A stretch of 8,005 nt of DNA from Clostridiales bacterium (GCA_031263625.1 JAISFK010000088.1:1-8005); one strand, 5' to 3'. Counted from the first letter of the stretch, positions 1 to 5,985 are shown. Numbers and translations: made by a program. Notes: generated by a model not told the origin, from the sequence alone.

Positions 1-93
1 AGGGCTGTCCAGCGGCACAGCGACTGCTTCGGGCTTAACGGGACCGCGTCAAAAATCATGGGCCTCGGAAGCGAACGGCCGATCCGGCACTGA
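1..93 (+). CDS. C-terminal tail of an unidentified upstream gene (partial)
   Basis: Frame 1 is open from the window edge to a TGA at 91-93 and encodes about 30 residues ending in ERPIRH. Roughly 24 of its 30 codons end in G or C, like the confirmed genes here, whereas frame 2 is poorer in such codons and frame 3 is closed at 36-38. I therefore read it as the end of a co-directional gene that stops 33 bp before the alpha-galactosidase start, probably in the same operon. The stretch is too short for me to recognise a family, so no function is proposed. It could also be non-coding leader sequence. Confidence 0.35.
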   Translation, partial: RAVQRHSDCFGLNGTASKIMGLGSERPIRH

Positions 94-126
94 AAACGGG
101 GCTCCAAAAAAGGGAGGGCACTGCAA

Positions 127-1458
127 ATGGGCAAGAAATTCGCGTTCATAGGCGCGGGCAGCCTGGGCTTCACCAGAGGTTTGGCAAAGGACATTCTTTC
201 GTTCCCGGCTTTTAGCGATTCCCTGATTTACCTGATGGACGTTGACGACGAGCGGCTGAGCTATTCCAAAAAGGCGGTCGAGCGGATCGTCGAGGCCGGG
301 AACTACCCGGCGAAGGTCGTCGCGACCAAGGACAGGGTGGAGGCCATAAAAGATGCCGACGGCATCCTGTGCACCATCCTGAACGGCGGCGTGGGCATCT
401 GGCGCAACGACATCGAAATTCCCAAAAAATACGGCGTTGACATCAATGTGGGCGACACGCGGGGCCCCGCCGGCATATTCAGGTTCCTGAGAACCGCGCC
501 CGTCATGCTGTCCATCATCGACGACATCGCCAAATACGCCCCCAACGCGGTCTTCCTCAACTACACGAACCCGATGGCGATGCTGTGCCGCGCGATGCAG
601 GAGCGGCAGCCGTCCGTGAAGACGTCGGGGCTGTGCCACAGCGTGCAGGGCACGGCGTCGATGCTGGCGAGGTGGATCGGCGCGAGCGACGACGACGTCG
701 CGTACCTCTGCGCGGGCATCAACCATCAGGCGTTCTACCTGAAATACGAAGTGCGCGGCGAGGACGCCTATCCCAGAATCCGCAAGGCCATCATGGAAAA
801 CCAGGAGGTCTACGGCGAGGAAATCGTGAGAAACGAGATGTTCCTCGCCCTAGACTACTACGTTACGGAAAGCTCCGGGCACAACAGCGAGTACAATGCG
901 TGGTTCAGGAAGCGCCAGGATTTGATAGACGAATACTGCCTCAAGGGAACCGGCTGGAATCCGGGCGCCTACGCCTATATTCTGGACGAATACCTCGAAA
1001 GGGAGGGCACGTGGAGGGACACGTTTGAAAAATACCTGTCCGAGCCGATCGACCTCGATCGCGGGCACGAATACGCGGCGAGCATCTTCAACGCGTGCTT
1101 CGGGGACGGCTCGCTGTTCAAGTTCAACGGCAACGTGAGGAACCGGGGGCTTATCGAAAACCTGCCCGACGGCTGCTGCGTCGAGGTTCCCGTGCTGGCG
1201 TCGAAGCTGGGGCTCGAGCCGGCGCATGTCGGGCGCCTGCCGAACCAGCTCTCCGCGCTCGTCGGGCTCTCCGCGACGTGCGAGGAGCTGGCCGTCCAGG
1301 GCAGCGCCGACGGCGATCCCAAGCTGATCTACCAGGCGATACTGCACGACCCGCTGACGGCCGCGTGCCTCGGTCTGAAGGAGATCAAGGCCATGACGGC
1401 TGAAATGTTCTCGGCGAACGAGGGCTATCTGCCGCAGTTCAAGAGCTTTGAATGGTGA
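127..1458 (+). CDS. melA: GH4 family alpha-galactosidase (MelA type)
   Basis: This protein of 443 residues is close to the roughly 450 of E. coli MelA. GH4 enzymes act in the cytoplasm and cleave glycosides by an NAD+- and Mn2+-dependent oxidation/elimination mechanism; MelA acts on melibiose and related alpha-galactosides. Visible marks are the N-terminal nucleotide-binding GAGSLG (residues 9-14), the acidic end of the second Rossmann strand (MDVD, 37-40), GDTRGPAG (109-116), NYTNPM (145-150), GLCHSVQGT (168-176) with the expected metal ligand Cys170, and CAGINHQAFYL (195-205) with the second ligand His200. Later MelA-like blocks are YYVTESSGHNSEY and NVRNRGLIENLPDGCCVEV. AGGGAGGG at 111-118 lies 8 bp before the ATG, and the glycine-rich loop begins at once, so the start is secure. 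There is no signal peptide. The ThuA-like gene follows on the same strand. The CHSVQGT and GINH context favours alpha-galactosidase over other GH4 specificities, but the substrate is inferred from resemblance. Confidence 0.93.
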   Translation: MGKKFAFIGAGSLGFTRGLAKDILSFPAFSDSLIYLMDVDDERLSYSKKAVERIVEAGNYPAKVVATKDRVEAIKDADGILCTILNGGVGIWRNDIEIPKKYGVDINVGDTRGPAGIFRFLRTAPVMLSIIDDIAKYAPNAVFLNYTNPMAMLCRAMQERQPSVKTSGLCHSVQGTASMLARWIGASDDDVAYLCAGINHQAFYLKYEVRGEDAYPRIRKAIMENQEVYGEEIVRNEMFLALDYYVTESSGHNSEYNAWFRKRQDLIDEYCLKGTGWNPGAYAYILDEYLEREGTWRDTFEKYLSEPIDLDRGHEYAASIFNACFGDGSLFKFNGNVRNRGLIENLPDGCCVEVPVLASKLGLEPAHVGRLPNQLSALVGLSATCEELAVQGSADGDPKLIYQAILHDPLTAACLGLKEIKAMTAEMFSANEGYLPQFKSFEW

Positions 1459-1470
1459 CGAGGCCGCCCG

Positions 1471-1624
1471 CGACAGGGCGCGGCATGGGCGTAAGTCTGG
1501 CGCGATCTAGCGCAGCAGGGCGCAACGCCAAGCATGGCGCAGCCTAGGCGTAGCAGGGCGCAACGCCGAACATGGCGTAGCTTGGGCGCAATAGGACGCA
1601 GCGCTAGGCATGGCGGCAGACGGA
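1471..1624. repeat. Imperfect 38-bp tandem repeat between melA and thuA
   Basis: The spacer between the two plus-strand genes holds three 38-bp units at 1511-1548, 1549-1586 and 1587-1624. The first two match at 32 of 38 positions; the third is more diverged. A degenerate unit of about 40 bp at 1471-1510 shares CAGGGCGC and GCATGG words. Each clear unit contains a CGCC...GGCG self-complementary pair around GAACAT- or AAGCAT-like loops, so short hairpins are possible in the transcript. No convincing reading frame or promoter is seen. The bases between the array and the thuA ribosome-binding site (1625-1652) are rich in GGCA words, like the array beyond thuA. Confidence 0.8.
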
Positions 1625-1664
1625 TGGCAAGCGGCATGGCAAATTCATTGCTGGGAGGCAAAAC

Positions 1665-2396
1665 ATGGGAGCGATATCAGTCACGGTCTGGAACGAGTTT
1701 TTGCATGAAAAGGAAGATCCGGGCATAGCCGCCGTCTACCCGGACGGCATACACGGCTGCATTGCCAAGTTTCTGTCCGAAGCCGGGTTCGACGCGAGAA
1801 CCGCCACGCTGCGCGAGCCGCAGCACGGCCTGACGGACGAGGTGCTGGCGAAGACGGACGTGCTGACCTGGTGGGGGCACATGGCGCACGGCGAGGTCGC
1901 CGACGAAACGGTCGAAAAGGTCTACAGGCGCGTGCAGGACGGCATGGGGCTGGTCGCGCTGCACTCCGGCCACGACTCGAAGATATTCAAAAAGCTGATG
2001 GGCACGGACACGGGAAGGCTGAAATGGCGCGAGATCGGCGAGAAGGAGATCGTCTGGGTCATAGACCGCGCGCACCCCATCGCCGAGGGCATCGACGAGA
2101 AGATCGTCATCCCGCACGAGGAGATGTACGGCGAGCCGTTCGGCATACCCGCGCCGGACGAGCTCGTGTTCGCCAGCTGGTTCGAGGGCGGCGAGATATT
2201 CCGCAGCGGCTGCTGCTTCAAGCGCGGCAAGGGGCGCATATTCTACTTTCGCCCAGGCCACGAGTCGTTTCCGATATATTACATGCCGGAGATCCAGACC
2301 GTCGTCAAGAACGCCGTGCGCTGGGCGAAAGCGCCGTACATTCCGTCATTTGTTGACGGCCACACGCCCGAAACGACTGTCGAAATAAAGCGGTAA
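1665..2396 (+). CDS. ThuA-like trehalose-utilisation family protein
   Basis: This protein of 243 residues resembles the ThuA family across its length. ThuA proteins have a class I glutamine-amidotransferase-like flavodoxin fold and are linked to trehalose and related sugar catabolism in rhizobia; the exact reaction of most members is unsettled. Recognisable blocks are VTVWNEFLHEKEDPGIAAVYPDGIH near the N-terminus (residues 6-30), DVLTWWGHMAHGEV (65-78), GMGLVALHSGHDSKIFKKLMG (93-113), HEEMYGEPF (151-159), SWFEGGEIFRSGC (181-193) and the C-terminal FYFRPGHESFP (203-213). The conserved His, Trp and Glu residues in these blocks are all present. GGGAGG at 1653-1658 sits 6 bp before the ATG, which fixes the start. 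No signal peptide or membrane segment is visible, so it should be cytoplasmic. It lies 206 bp downstream of melA on the same strand, consistent with a shared role in disaccharide or glycoside use. The family call is firm; the substrate is unknown. Confidence 0.88.
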   Translation: MGAISVTVWNEFLHEKEDPGIAAVYPDGIHGCIAKFLSEAGFDARTATLREPQHGLTDEVLAKTDVLTWWGHMAHGEVADETVEKVYRRVQDGMGLVALHSGHDSKIFKKLMGTDTGRLKWREIGEKEIVWVIDRAHPIAEGIDEKIVIPHEEMYGEPFGIPAPDELVFASWFEGGEIFRSGCCFKRGKGRIFYFRPGHESFPIYYMPEIQTVVKNAVRWAKAPYIPSFVDGHTPETTVEIKR

Positions 2397-2516
2397 GGCG
2401 GCAGGCGGCATAAGGCAATTAAGCGGCGGGCGGCAAGGCATCAGGAGGCAAGGCGGCAAAGCGGCAGGCGGCAGGCAATAAAGCGGCAAAGCGGCAGGCG
2501 GCAGGCGGCAAATCGC
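2397..2516. repeat. GCGGCA-rich low-complexity array after thuA
   Basis: Immediately after the thuA stop codon the DNA becomes a run of GCGGCA, GGCGGCA and AAGGCA words on the plus strand. Within it, 2453-2476 and 2483-2506 are identical over 24 bp, giving a local 30-bp period. The strand asymmetry (G and A on one strand, C and T on the other) is marked. No gene, and no hairpin followed by a T-run, is visible, so I cannot point to a standard terminator for the plus-strand operon here. Confidence 0.75.
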
Positions 2517-2544
2517 CACAAGCAGGGCGGGGCGCCAGTTGCGC

Positions 2545-2592
2545 GGGGCCAAAGATAGGCACTGCGGAGCGGGCGCCCCGCCCCTACGGCGC
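2545..2592. repeat. 48-bp duplicated element, copy 1
   Basis: This 48-bp block, beginning GGGGCCAAAGATAGGC and ending CCCCTACGGCGC, recurs at 2699-2746 with only two mismatches (2561/2715 and 2580/2734). It contains a near-palindrome, GGAGCGGGCGCCCCGCCCC at 2567-2585, which could fold into an 8-bp stem with one mismatch. The flanks of the two copies differ, so the block behaves as a discrete unit. It encodes nothing recognisable. REP-like or MITE-like origin is possible but unproven. Confidence 0.85.
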
Positions 2593-2612
2593 CGCCGACG
2601 CGCCGCCGACGC
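2591..2612. repeat. 11-bp tandem duplication (GCCGCCGACGC x2)
   Basis: Two perfect head-to-tail copies of an 11-bp unit lie at 2591-2601 and 2602-2612, overlapping the last two bases of the first 48-bp element. No function is evident; it is another instance of short tandem growth in the gene-free junction. Confidence 0.7.
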
Positions 2613-2656
2613 GATGTTCGGCAGCCGCCGCTCAAAACGTCGCCGGGCCTAACCGG

Positions 2657-2684
2657 GCCGGCACTGCCATGCTGGCATGCCGGC
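2657..2684. terminator. Candidate bidirectional hairpin between the convergent operons
   Basis: GCCGGCA (2657-2663) pairs with TGCCGGC (2678-2684), and inside it TGCCA (2665-2669) pairs with TGGCA (2673-2677) around a TGC loop, with a single unpaired C at 2664. This gives 12 base pairs in 28 bp. Its place between the thuA end and the exporter gene end fits a bidirectional terminator or transcription barrier. Neither side has a T-run, so intrinsic termination is uncertain, and the site lies beyond the exporter stop codon on the minus strand. Confidence 0.4.
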
Positions 2685-2698
2685 GTTGCGGCGCAGGC

Positions 2699-2746
2699 GG
2701 GGCCAAAGATAGGCTCTGCGGAGCGGGCGCCCCTCCCCTACGGCGC
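2699..2746. repeat. 48-bp duplicated element, copy 2 (overlaps the exporter stop codon)
   Basis: This is the second copy of the block at 2545-2592, offset by 154 bp, with 46 of 48 positions identical. On the minus strand its first bases read GCGCCGTAG, and that TAG (2740-2738) is the stop codon of the adjacent ABC exporter gene. The element therefore writes the last residues and the stop of that protein. One mismatch (T at 2734) weakens the internal palindrome compared with copy 1. Confidence 0.85.
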
Positions 2747-4888
2747 GGGCGCGGCCGCCCGCTTCCCTCCGGACGACGACTGGCGCTGCGCCATCACGAG
2801 CTTGTAGTATATGCCCTTTTTCCGCAGCAGCTCGACATGCGTGCCCATCTCGGCAATGCCGCTCTTGTCCAGCACGATCAGCCTGTCCGCCTGGCGCAGC
2901 GTGGACAGCCTGTGCGCGATGGCCAGCGTCGTCCTGCCGCTGACGATTCGGGACAGGCTCTCCTGTATGACGGACTCCGTTTCGACGTCCAGCGAGCTCG
3001 TCGCCTCGTCGAGTATGAGGATGGACGGATTCTTGATTATCGCGCGCGCTATCGCGAGGCGCTGGCGCTCGCCGCCCGATATGGAATAGCCGTTCTCGCC
3101 GATCACGGTGTTGTAGCCGTCCGACGTCTGCATGATGAAATCGTGGGCGTTCGCGGCCTTGCAAGCCGCGAAAACCTCGTCCGGCGCCGCGTCGGGCTTG
3201 GCGTAGAGTATGTTGTCGTATATCGTGCCGGCAAACAGGAACGTGTCCTGGAACACGACGCCGATGCTCTCTCTCAGATAGTCGGGCGGCATGTCGCGTA
3301 TGTCGGCGCCGTTTATCGTTATGCGCCCGGCGTTCGGGTCGTAGAGCCTCATCACGAGGTTGATCAGCGTCGATTTGCCGACGCCGGAGCGCCCGACGAT
3401 CCCCACCATCTCGCCCGGCCGCACGGCAAAGCTGACGTCTTTGAGCACGGGCTCGTAGCTCTTGTACCCGAACGACACGCCGTCGAACCTGATCTCGCCC
3501 GTCAGGGGCCTTATCTCCGGCTCCTCGGCCGCGCGTATCCCCGGCTCCTCGTCAAGTATCTCGAACACCTTGACCATGCTCGTCATGGCGTCCGCGAGCC
3601 AGCGCGGGAACGAAACGAGCCAGCGCAGCGGCGCGTACACGTAGCCGATGTACATAGTGAACTGCACGAGCACGCCAAAGCTCATCTCGCCCCTCATGAT
3701 GGCCTTCGAGCCGAGGTACAGCACGAGAAACTCGCCGGCGCCCGTGAAAAACGTCAGGAACGGGAACAGCAGCGCCCAGATCTTCTCGTTGGAGCACGAC
3801 ACCTCGGCCAGCTCGCGCGTGGCCTTCGAGAACTTCGCGATCTCGACGTCCTCGTTGCCGAACGACTTGACCGTGCGTATGCCCTTGATTATGTCGTGCA
3901 GGATGGACTGGCAGCGCGAGTGCTTGCGCCACTGGCGCTCGTAGCGGATGTGTATGAAGCGCCAGAAGCGCGAGAGCAGCACCATGACCGCCGGGACGGG
4001 CGCGAACACGATGAGCGTCATCTTCCAGTCCGTGAAGAACAGGATCCCCATGACGACGACAAACGTGATGATCTGCTCGACGGCCCAGCGCCCGCCGTCC
4101 GCGAGGAAGTTCTTGATAGTCAGCGTGTCCTCCATTACGCGCCGGATGAGGTCGCCGGGCGTGTGCCTCGCGAGCGAGCCCATGGACAGGCGCTGCACCT
4201 TGTCATACGCGGCGTTGCGCATGTGGTTGGAAAAGTCGATCGCCGCGTGGTTGAACATGCGCGCGCTGACGATGAATATAAGCTCCCCGACCGCGCGCGC
4301 CGCGAGCATTCCAAGTGCCAGAACCAGCACCTGCGCGGGCGTCCCGGTCCCTGGGCGCAGGTGGTCGTCGATGAGGAAGCGGCTGAACAGCGGCACGAGC
4401 AGGTACAGCACGGACGACACGGCCAGAAAGCCCTCCGCCGCCGCAATGCGCTTCAGGAACGGGCGCATGAGCGAAAAGAAGCGCTTGAGCGCGCTTTTCC
4501 TGTCGTAGCAGAAGATGCAGACCGTCAGCTCCTCCACTATCGGGCGCCCGCACTTGGGGCACACGCGGCGCTCCCTGTCCGCCGGGATGGCCGCTGTCTT
4601 CGTCTGCGCGTAGTAATTGACGATTTTGCAAAACTCGCCCGCGGGCTTGAGCGCGGACATCGTGAAGCGGCACAGCACGCGCTCGCCGCCGTCGGAGAGC
4701 CGGGCGTACAGCAGGCCCGCCCCGACGCCGGCGATGACGGCCGCCTCCGCGACGTCCGAGCCGTCAAGCCGGAACAGCTCCGCGCCGCCCTGCTCCGCCA
4801 CGATCGCGGCGTCCTCGCCGAAGCTCAGGGAGCCGATCGCGGGCCGCATATTCAGATCCAGATCATAGTCCAGCACAAATCGGTTCAT
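2738..4888 (-). CDS. ABC exporter half-transporter with N-terminal zinc ribbon (second ABC gene)
   Basis: This protein of 716 residues is longer than the usual 580-600 of half-exporters because of an N-terminal module. Residues 1-100 look like a soluble beta-rich domain, followed by a Cys4 zinc ribbon (C110, C113, C124, C127). About six membrane segments follow (near 153-173, 186-208, 273-286, 289-306, 371-393 and 403-420). The nucleotide-binding domain has Walker A GRSGVGKST (499-507), Q-loop Gln547, signature ISGGE (603-607), Walker B ILILDE with catalytic Glu628, and switch His659, so ATP hydrolysis should be intact. The final residues are a Gly/Arg/Ala tail ending APAP, written partly by a 48-bp repeat. 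AGGGGG lies 6 bp before the ATG, and its start overlaps the stop of the DUF1854 gene 10 bp upstream. It probably pairs with the other ABC half encoded at 5990-8005. Substrate unknown. Confidence 0.92.
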   Translation of the reverse strand: MNRFVLDYDLDLNMRPAIGSLSFGEDAAIVAEQGGAELFRLDGSDVAEAAVIAGVGAGLLYARLSDGGERVLCRFTMSALKPAGEFCKIVNYYAQTKTAAIPADRERRVCPKCGRPIVEELTVCIFCYDRKSALKRFFSLMRPFLKRIAAAEGFLAVSSVLYLLVPLFSRFLIDDHLRPGTGTPAQVLVLALGMLAARAVGELIFIVSARMFNHAAIDFSNHMRNAAYDKVQRLSMGSLARHTPGDLIRRVMEDTLTIKNFLADGGRWAVEQIITFVVVMGILFFTDWKMTLIVFAPVPAVMVLLSRFWRFIHIRYERQWRKHSRCQSILHDIIKGIRTVKSFGNEDVEIAKFSKATRELAEVSCSNEKIWALLFPFLTFFTGAGEFLVLYLGSKAIMRGEMSFGVLVQFTMYIGYVYAPLRWLVSFPRWLADAMTSMVKVFEILDEEPGIRAAEEPEIRPLTGEIRFDGVSFGYKSYEPVLKDVSFAVRPGEMVGIVGRSGVGKSTLINLVMRLYDPNAGRITINGADIRDMPPDYLRESIGVVFQDTFLFAGTIYDNILYAKPDAAPDEVFAACKAANAHDFIMQTSDGYNTVIGENGYSISGGERQRLAIARAIIKNPSILILDEATSSLDVETESVIQESLSRIVSGRTTLAIAHRLSTLRQADRLIVLDKSGIAEMGTHVELLRKKGIYYKLVMAQRQSSSGGKRAAAPAP

Positions 4889-4894
4889 AAAAAA

Positions 4895-4901
4895 CCCCCT
4901 A
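4895..4901 (-). promoter_or_regulatory. Ribosome-binding site overlapping the DUF1854 stop codon
   Basis: On the minus strand the bases 4901 to 4895 read TAGGGGG. The TAG is the stop of the DUF1854 gene, and AGGGGG is the Shine-Dalgarno site of the downstream exporter gene, 6 bp from its ATG at 4888. Such an overlap implies that ribosomes finishing DUF1854 help start the exporter gene (translational coupling), holding the two products in step. Confidence 0.75.
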
Positions 4902-5690
4902 AAACATATACGGCTCCAGCGCTTTCAGGCTGCGCCTGTCAAGCGCCGCGATGGAGTTGACCATGAAGCGGTTGCCGTCCACGTCAAAGATGATCAGCCT
5001 GTCGGCGTCGAGCATGCGGATGTTTTTGTTGACATCCTTTACGGCCGCGCTGACCTTATAGGGCTTGCGCCCCTCGGCGCCCAGCTCGCCTGCCGTTGGC
5101 TTGCGCCCCTCGGCGCCCGAATTGCCAGCGCTTGGCTTCGCCGCTGCAACGTCCGGCTTGCGCACCCTGGCGCCTTGCTTGCGCACCTCGCCGCTCTGCC
5201 TGCCGCCATCTGTCGCGCCCGAATTGCCAGCGCCCAACAGCTTGCGCGCGCCGCGCCCCCCTGCCCTCGCGCCCTCCCCTGCCGCCCGGGCCGCGCCGTT
5301 TGGCGGGCTCGCGCCGACGAGCAGTTCCATGTACACATATCCGAGCTTGTCCTTGACGGACGCGACCTCGTATATGTACGGGCAAAAGTAGCGCTTGTCC
5401 AGCTCGCCCAGCACGACCTGTGCCTGCGGGCCGGACAGCTCGCCCACGTCGCGGATTATGCCGATCTCGCTGTTGTCGGCGTCCGCGACGGATATGAACT
5501 CCAGCGGGCTGCGGACGGGCAGCGCGCGCCTCAGCGTGACGCGCCTGTAGTCGCTGCCTTTGTAGCGCAGGCCGATAAATCCGCCGGGCGTCGCGTAAAA
5601 CTCCGCGCCGCCGGCGTCAAGCCAGCCGATGTCGATGACATTTACGAGCCCTCTCGGCTCCGCGTTTTCGCTCATGCTCAAAACAACCAT
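4899..5690 (-). CDS. DUF1854-family protein split by a low-complexity insert
   Basis: I recognise this as a DUF1854 protein from its N-terminal half (VTLRRALPVRSPLEFISVADAD, residues 51-72; ELDKRYFCPYIYEVASVKDKLGYVYMEL, 96-123) and its C-terminal half (DVNKNIRMLDADRLIIFDVDGNRFMVNSIAALDRRSLKALE, 219-259). The biochemical role of the family is not known to me; members sit beside paired ABC exporters. Residues 126-210 form a Gly/Ala/Arg/Lys-rich insert with 16 basic and 7 acidic residues, including the 12-residue repeat PSAGNSGAEGRK (186-197) and PTAGELGAEGRK (198-209). It separates two strands that are normally close, giving 263 residues where I would expect about 150-180. No signal peptide or membrane segment is visible. 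The ATG at 5690 abuts AAAAGGA with no spacing; a TTG at 5681 (9 bp from AAGGA) or the ATG at 5675 is a better start. The stop overlaps the next gene's ribosome-binding site. Confidence 0.85.
   Translation of the reverse strand: MVVLSMSENAEPRGLVNVIDIGWLDAGGAEFYATPGGFIGLRYKGSDYRRVTLRRALPVRSPLEFISVADADNSEIGIIRDVGELSGPQAQVVLGELDKRYFCPYIYEVASVKDKLGYVYMELLVGASPPNGAARAAGEGARAGGRGARKLLGAGNSGATDGGRQSGEVRKQGARVRKPDVAAAKPSAGNSGAEGRKPTAGELGAEGRKPYKVSAAVKDVNKNIRMLDADRLIIFDVDGNRFMVNSIAALDRRSLKALEPYMF
5064..5135 (-). repeat. 36-bp in-frame tandem repeat inside the DUF1854 gene
   Basis: Two 36-bp units, 5100-5135 and 5064-5099, match at about 29 of 36 positions, the 19 bases at the downstream end of the coding unit being identical. 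Because 36 is a multiple of three, the duplication preserves the frame and encodes a 12-residue peptide twice. More degenerate relatives (CTTGCGCACC words at 5157-5190) continue the pattern. Confidence 0.8.
5113..5131 (-). repeat. 19-bp exact direct repeat, copy 1 (DUF1854 insert)
   Basis: GCGCCCGAATTGCCAGCGC (plus-strand reading) is repeated exactly at 5215-5233, 102 bp away. The offset is 34 codons, so both copies are read in the same frame and give AGNSGA in each place. This indicates that the insert grew by duplication of coding segments. Confidence 0.8.
5215..5233 (-). repeat. 19-bp exact direct repeat, copy 2 (DUF1854 insert)
   Basis: This is the second exact copy of the 19-bp word at 5113-5131, nearer the start of the insert. 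It encodes the AGNSGA of LLGAGNSGATDGG, around residues 151-163. Confidence 0.8.
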
Positions 5691-5697
5691 TCCTTTT
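5691..5697 (-). promoter_or_regulatory. Shine-Dalgarno site that decides the DUF1854 start
   Basis: On the minus strand AAAAGGA occupies 5697-5691. It touches the ATG at 5690, which is too close for normal initiation, lies 9 bp from an in-frame TTG at 5681-5679, and 15 bp from the in-frame ATG at 5675-5673. The TTG has the best spacing; the downstream ATG begins MSENAEP. No alternative ribosome-binding site is visible within the first codons. Confidence 0.55.
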
Positions 5698-5774
5698 CAA
5701 GTTCGCGCGCTCAAGCTCGCGCGTTCAACTTTACGCGTTCAAGTTTTCAAATTCGCGTGTTCAAGTTCGAGTGC
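5697..5774. repeat. 14-bp tandem repeat upstream of DUF1854
   Basis: TCAA recurs at 5697, 5711, 5725, 5739, 5747 and 5761. Successive units are 14 bp apart except for one cut to 8 bp (5739-5746). A typical unit is TCAAGTTCGCGCGC. The array abuts the DUF1854 ribosome-binding site, so it forms the immediate leader of that gene on the minus strand. Confidence 0.8.
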
Positions 5775-5784
5775 CGGCGCAAAA

Positions 5785-5820
5785 CTTGGGCTTGAGCTTG
5801 GGCTTGAGCTTGGGCGCGAG
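5785..5820. repeat. 12-bp tandem repeat (CTTGGGCTTGAG x3)
   Basis: Units at 5785-5796 and 5797-5808 are identical; the third at 5809-5820 ends GCGCGAG instead of GCTTGAG. The unit itself is two near-identical hexamers, CTTGGG and CTTGAG. It lies between the 14-bp and the 43/44-bp arrays and codes for nothing recognisable. Confidence 0.85.
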
Positions 5821-5846
5821 AATCCGCCCGCAAATTTGCCCCGCCG

Positions 5847-5985
5847 CCTCGCCGAAACTTCGCAACTTTGCAACCGCTCAGCCGCGCCGCCTCGCCGCAA
5901 CTTCGCAACTTCGCAACCGCTCAGCCGCGCCATCCTCGCCGCAACTTCGCAACTTCGCAATCGCTCAGCCGCGCCATCCTCGCCT
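5847..5985. repeat. 43/44-bp tandem repeat downstream of the first ABC gene
   Basis: Three units start at 5847 (43 bp), 5890 (44 bp) and 5934 (44 bp), with a 7-8 bp remnant at 5978. Units two and three differ at one position, and unit one by a few. Each unit contains an inner doublet of ACTTCGCA. The array ends 4-5 bp from the exporter stop codon (5992-5990, TGA), so it fills most of the spacer before DUF1854. The copies are directly adjacent with no unique spacers. Confidence 0.9.

Noticed and set aside
49..726. Minus-strand open frame opposite the start of melA
   Set aside because: It lies antisense to the strongly supported GH4 gene and has a low-complexity Arg/Val/Asp composition typical of a shadow frame.
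2397..2740. A small gene in the 341-bp convergent gap
   Set aside because: Short open frames here consist of repeat-encoded Pro/Leu/Cys/Ala or Arg/Gly strings, with no ribosome-binding site and no recognisable family.
2669..4960. Plus-strand open frame of 763 codons opposite the second ABC exporter
   Set aside because: It mirrors a gene with complete ABC motifs. The predicted protein is Arg/His/Ala/Glu-rich with no domain pattern, as expected for the antisense frame of a GC-rich gene, and no ribosome-binding site precedes it.
5697..5774. Possible promoter for DUF1854 from repeated TTGAAC/TTGAAA words on the minus strand
   Set aside because: The TTGAA words are products of the 14-bp period, and no -10-like hexamer lies 16-18 bp downstream of any of them.
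5739..5960. Minus-strand open frame of 73 codons with repeated SCEVA peptides
   Set aside because: It is generated by the 43/44-bp and 12-bp arrays; the unit lengths are not all multiples of three, there is no ribosome-binding site, and the composition is repeat-driven.
5847..5985. Possible CRISPR array
   Set aside because: The 43/44-bp units are contiguous with no unique spacers, have only three copies, and no cas gene is near. It is a plain tandem repeat.
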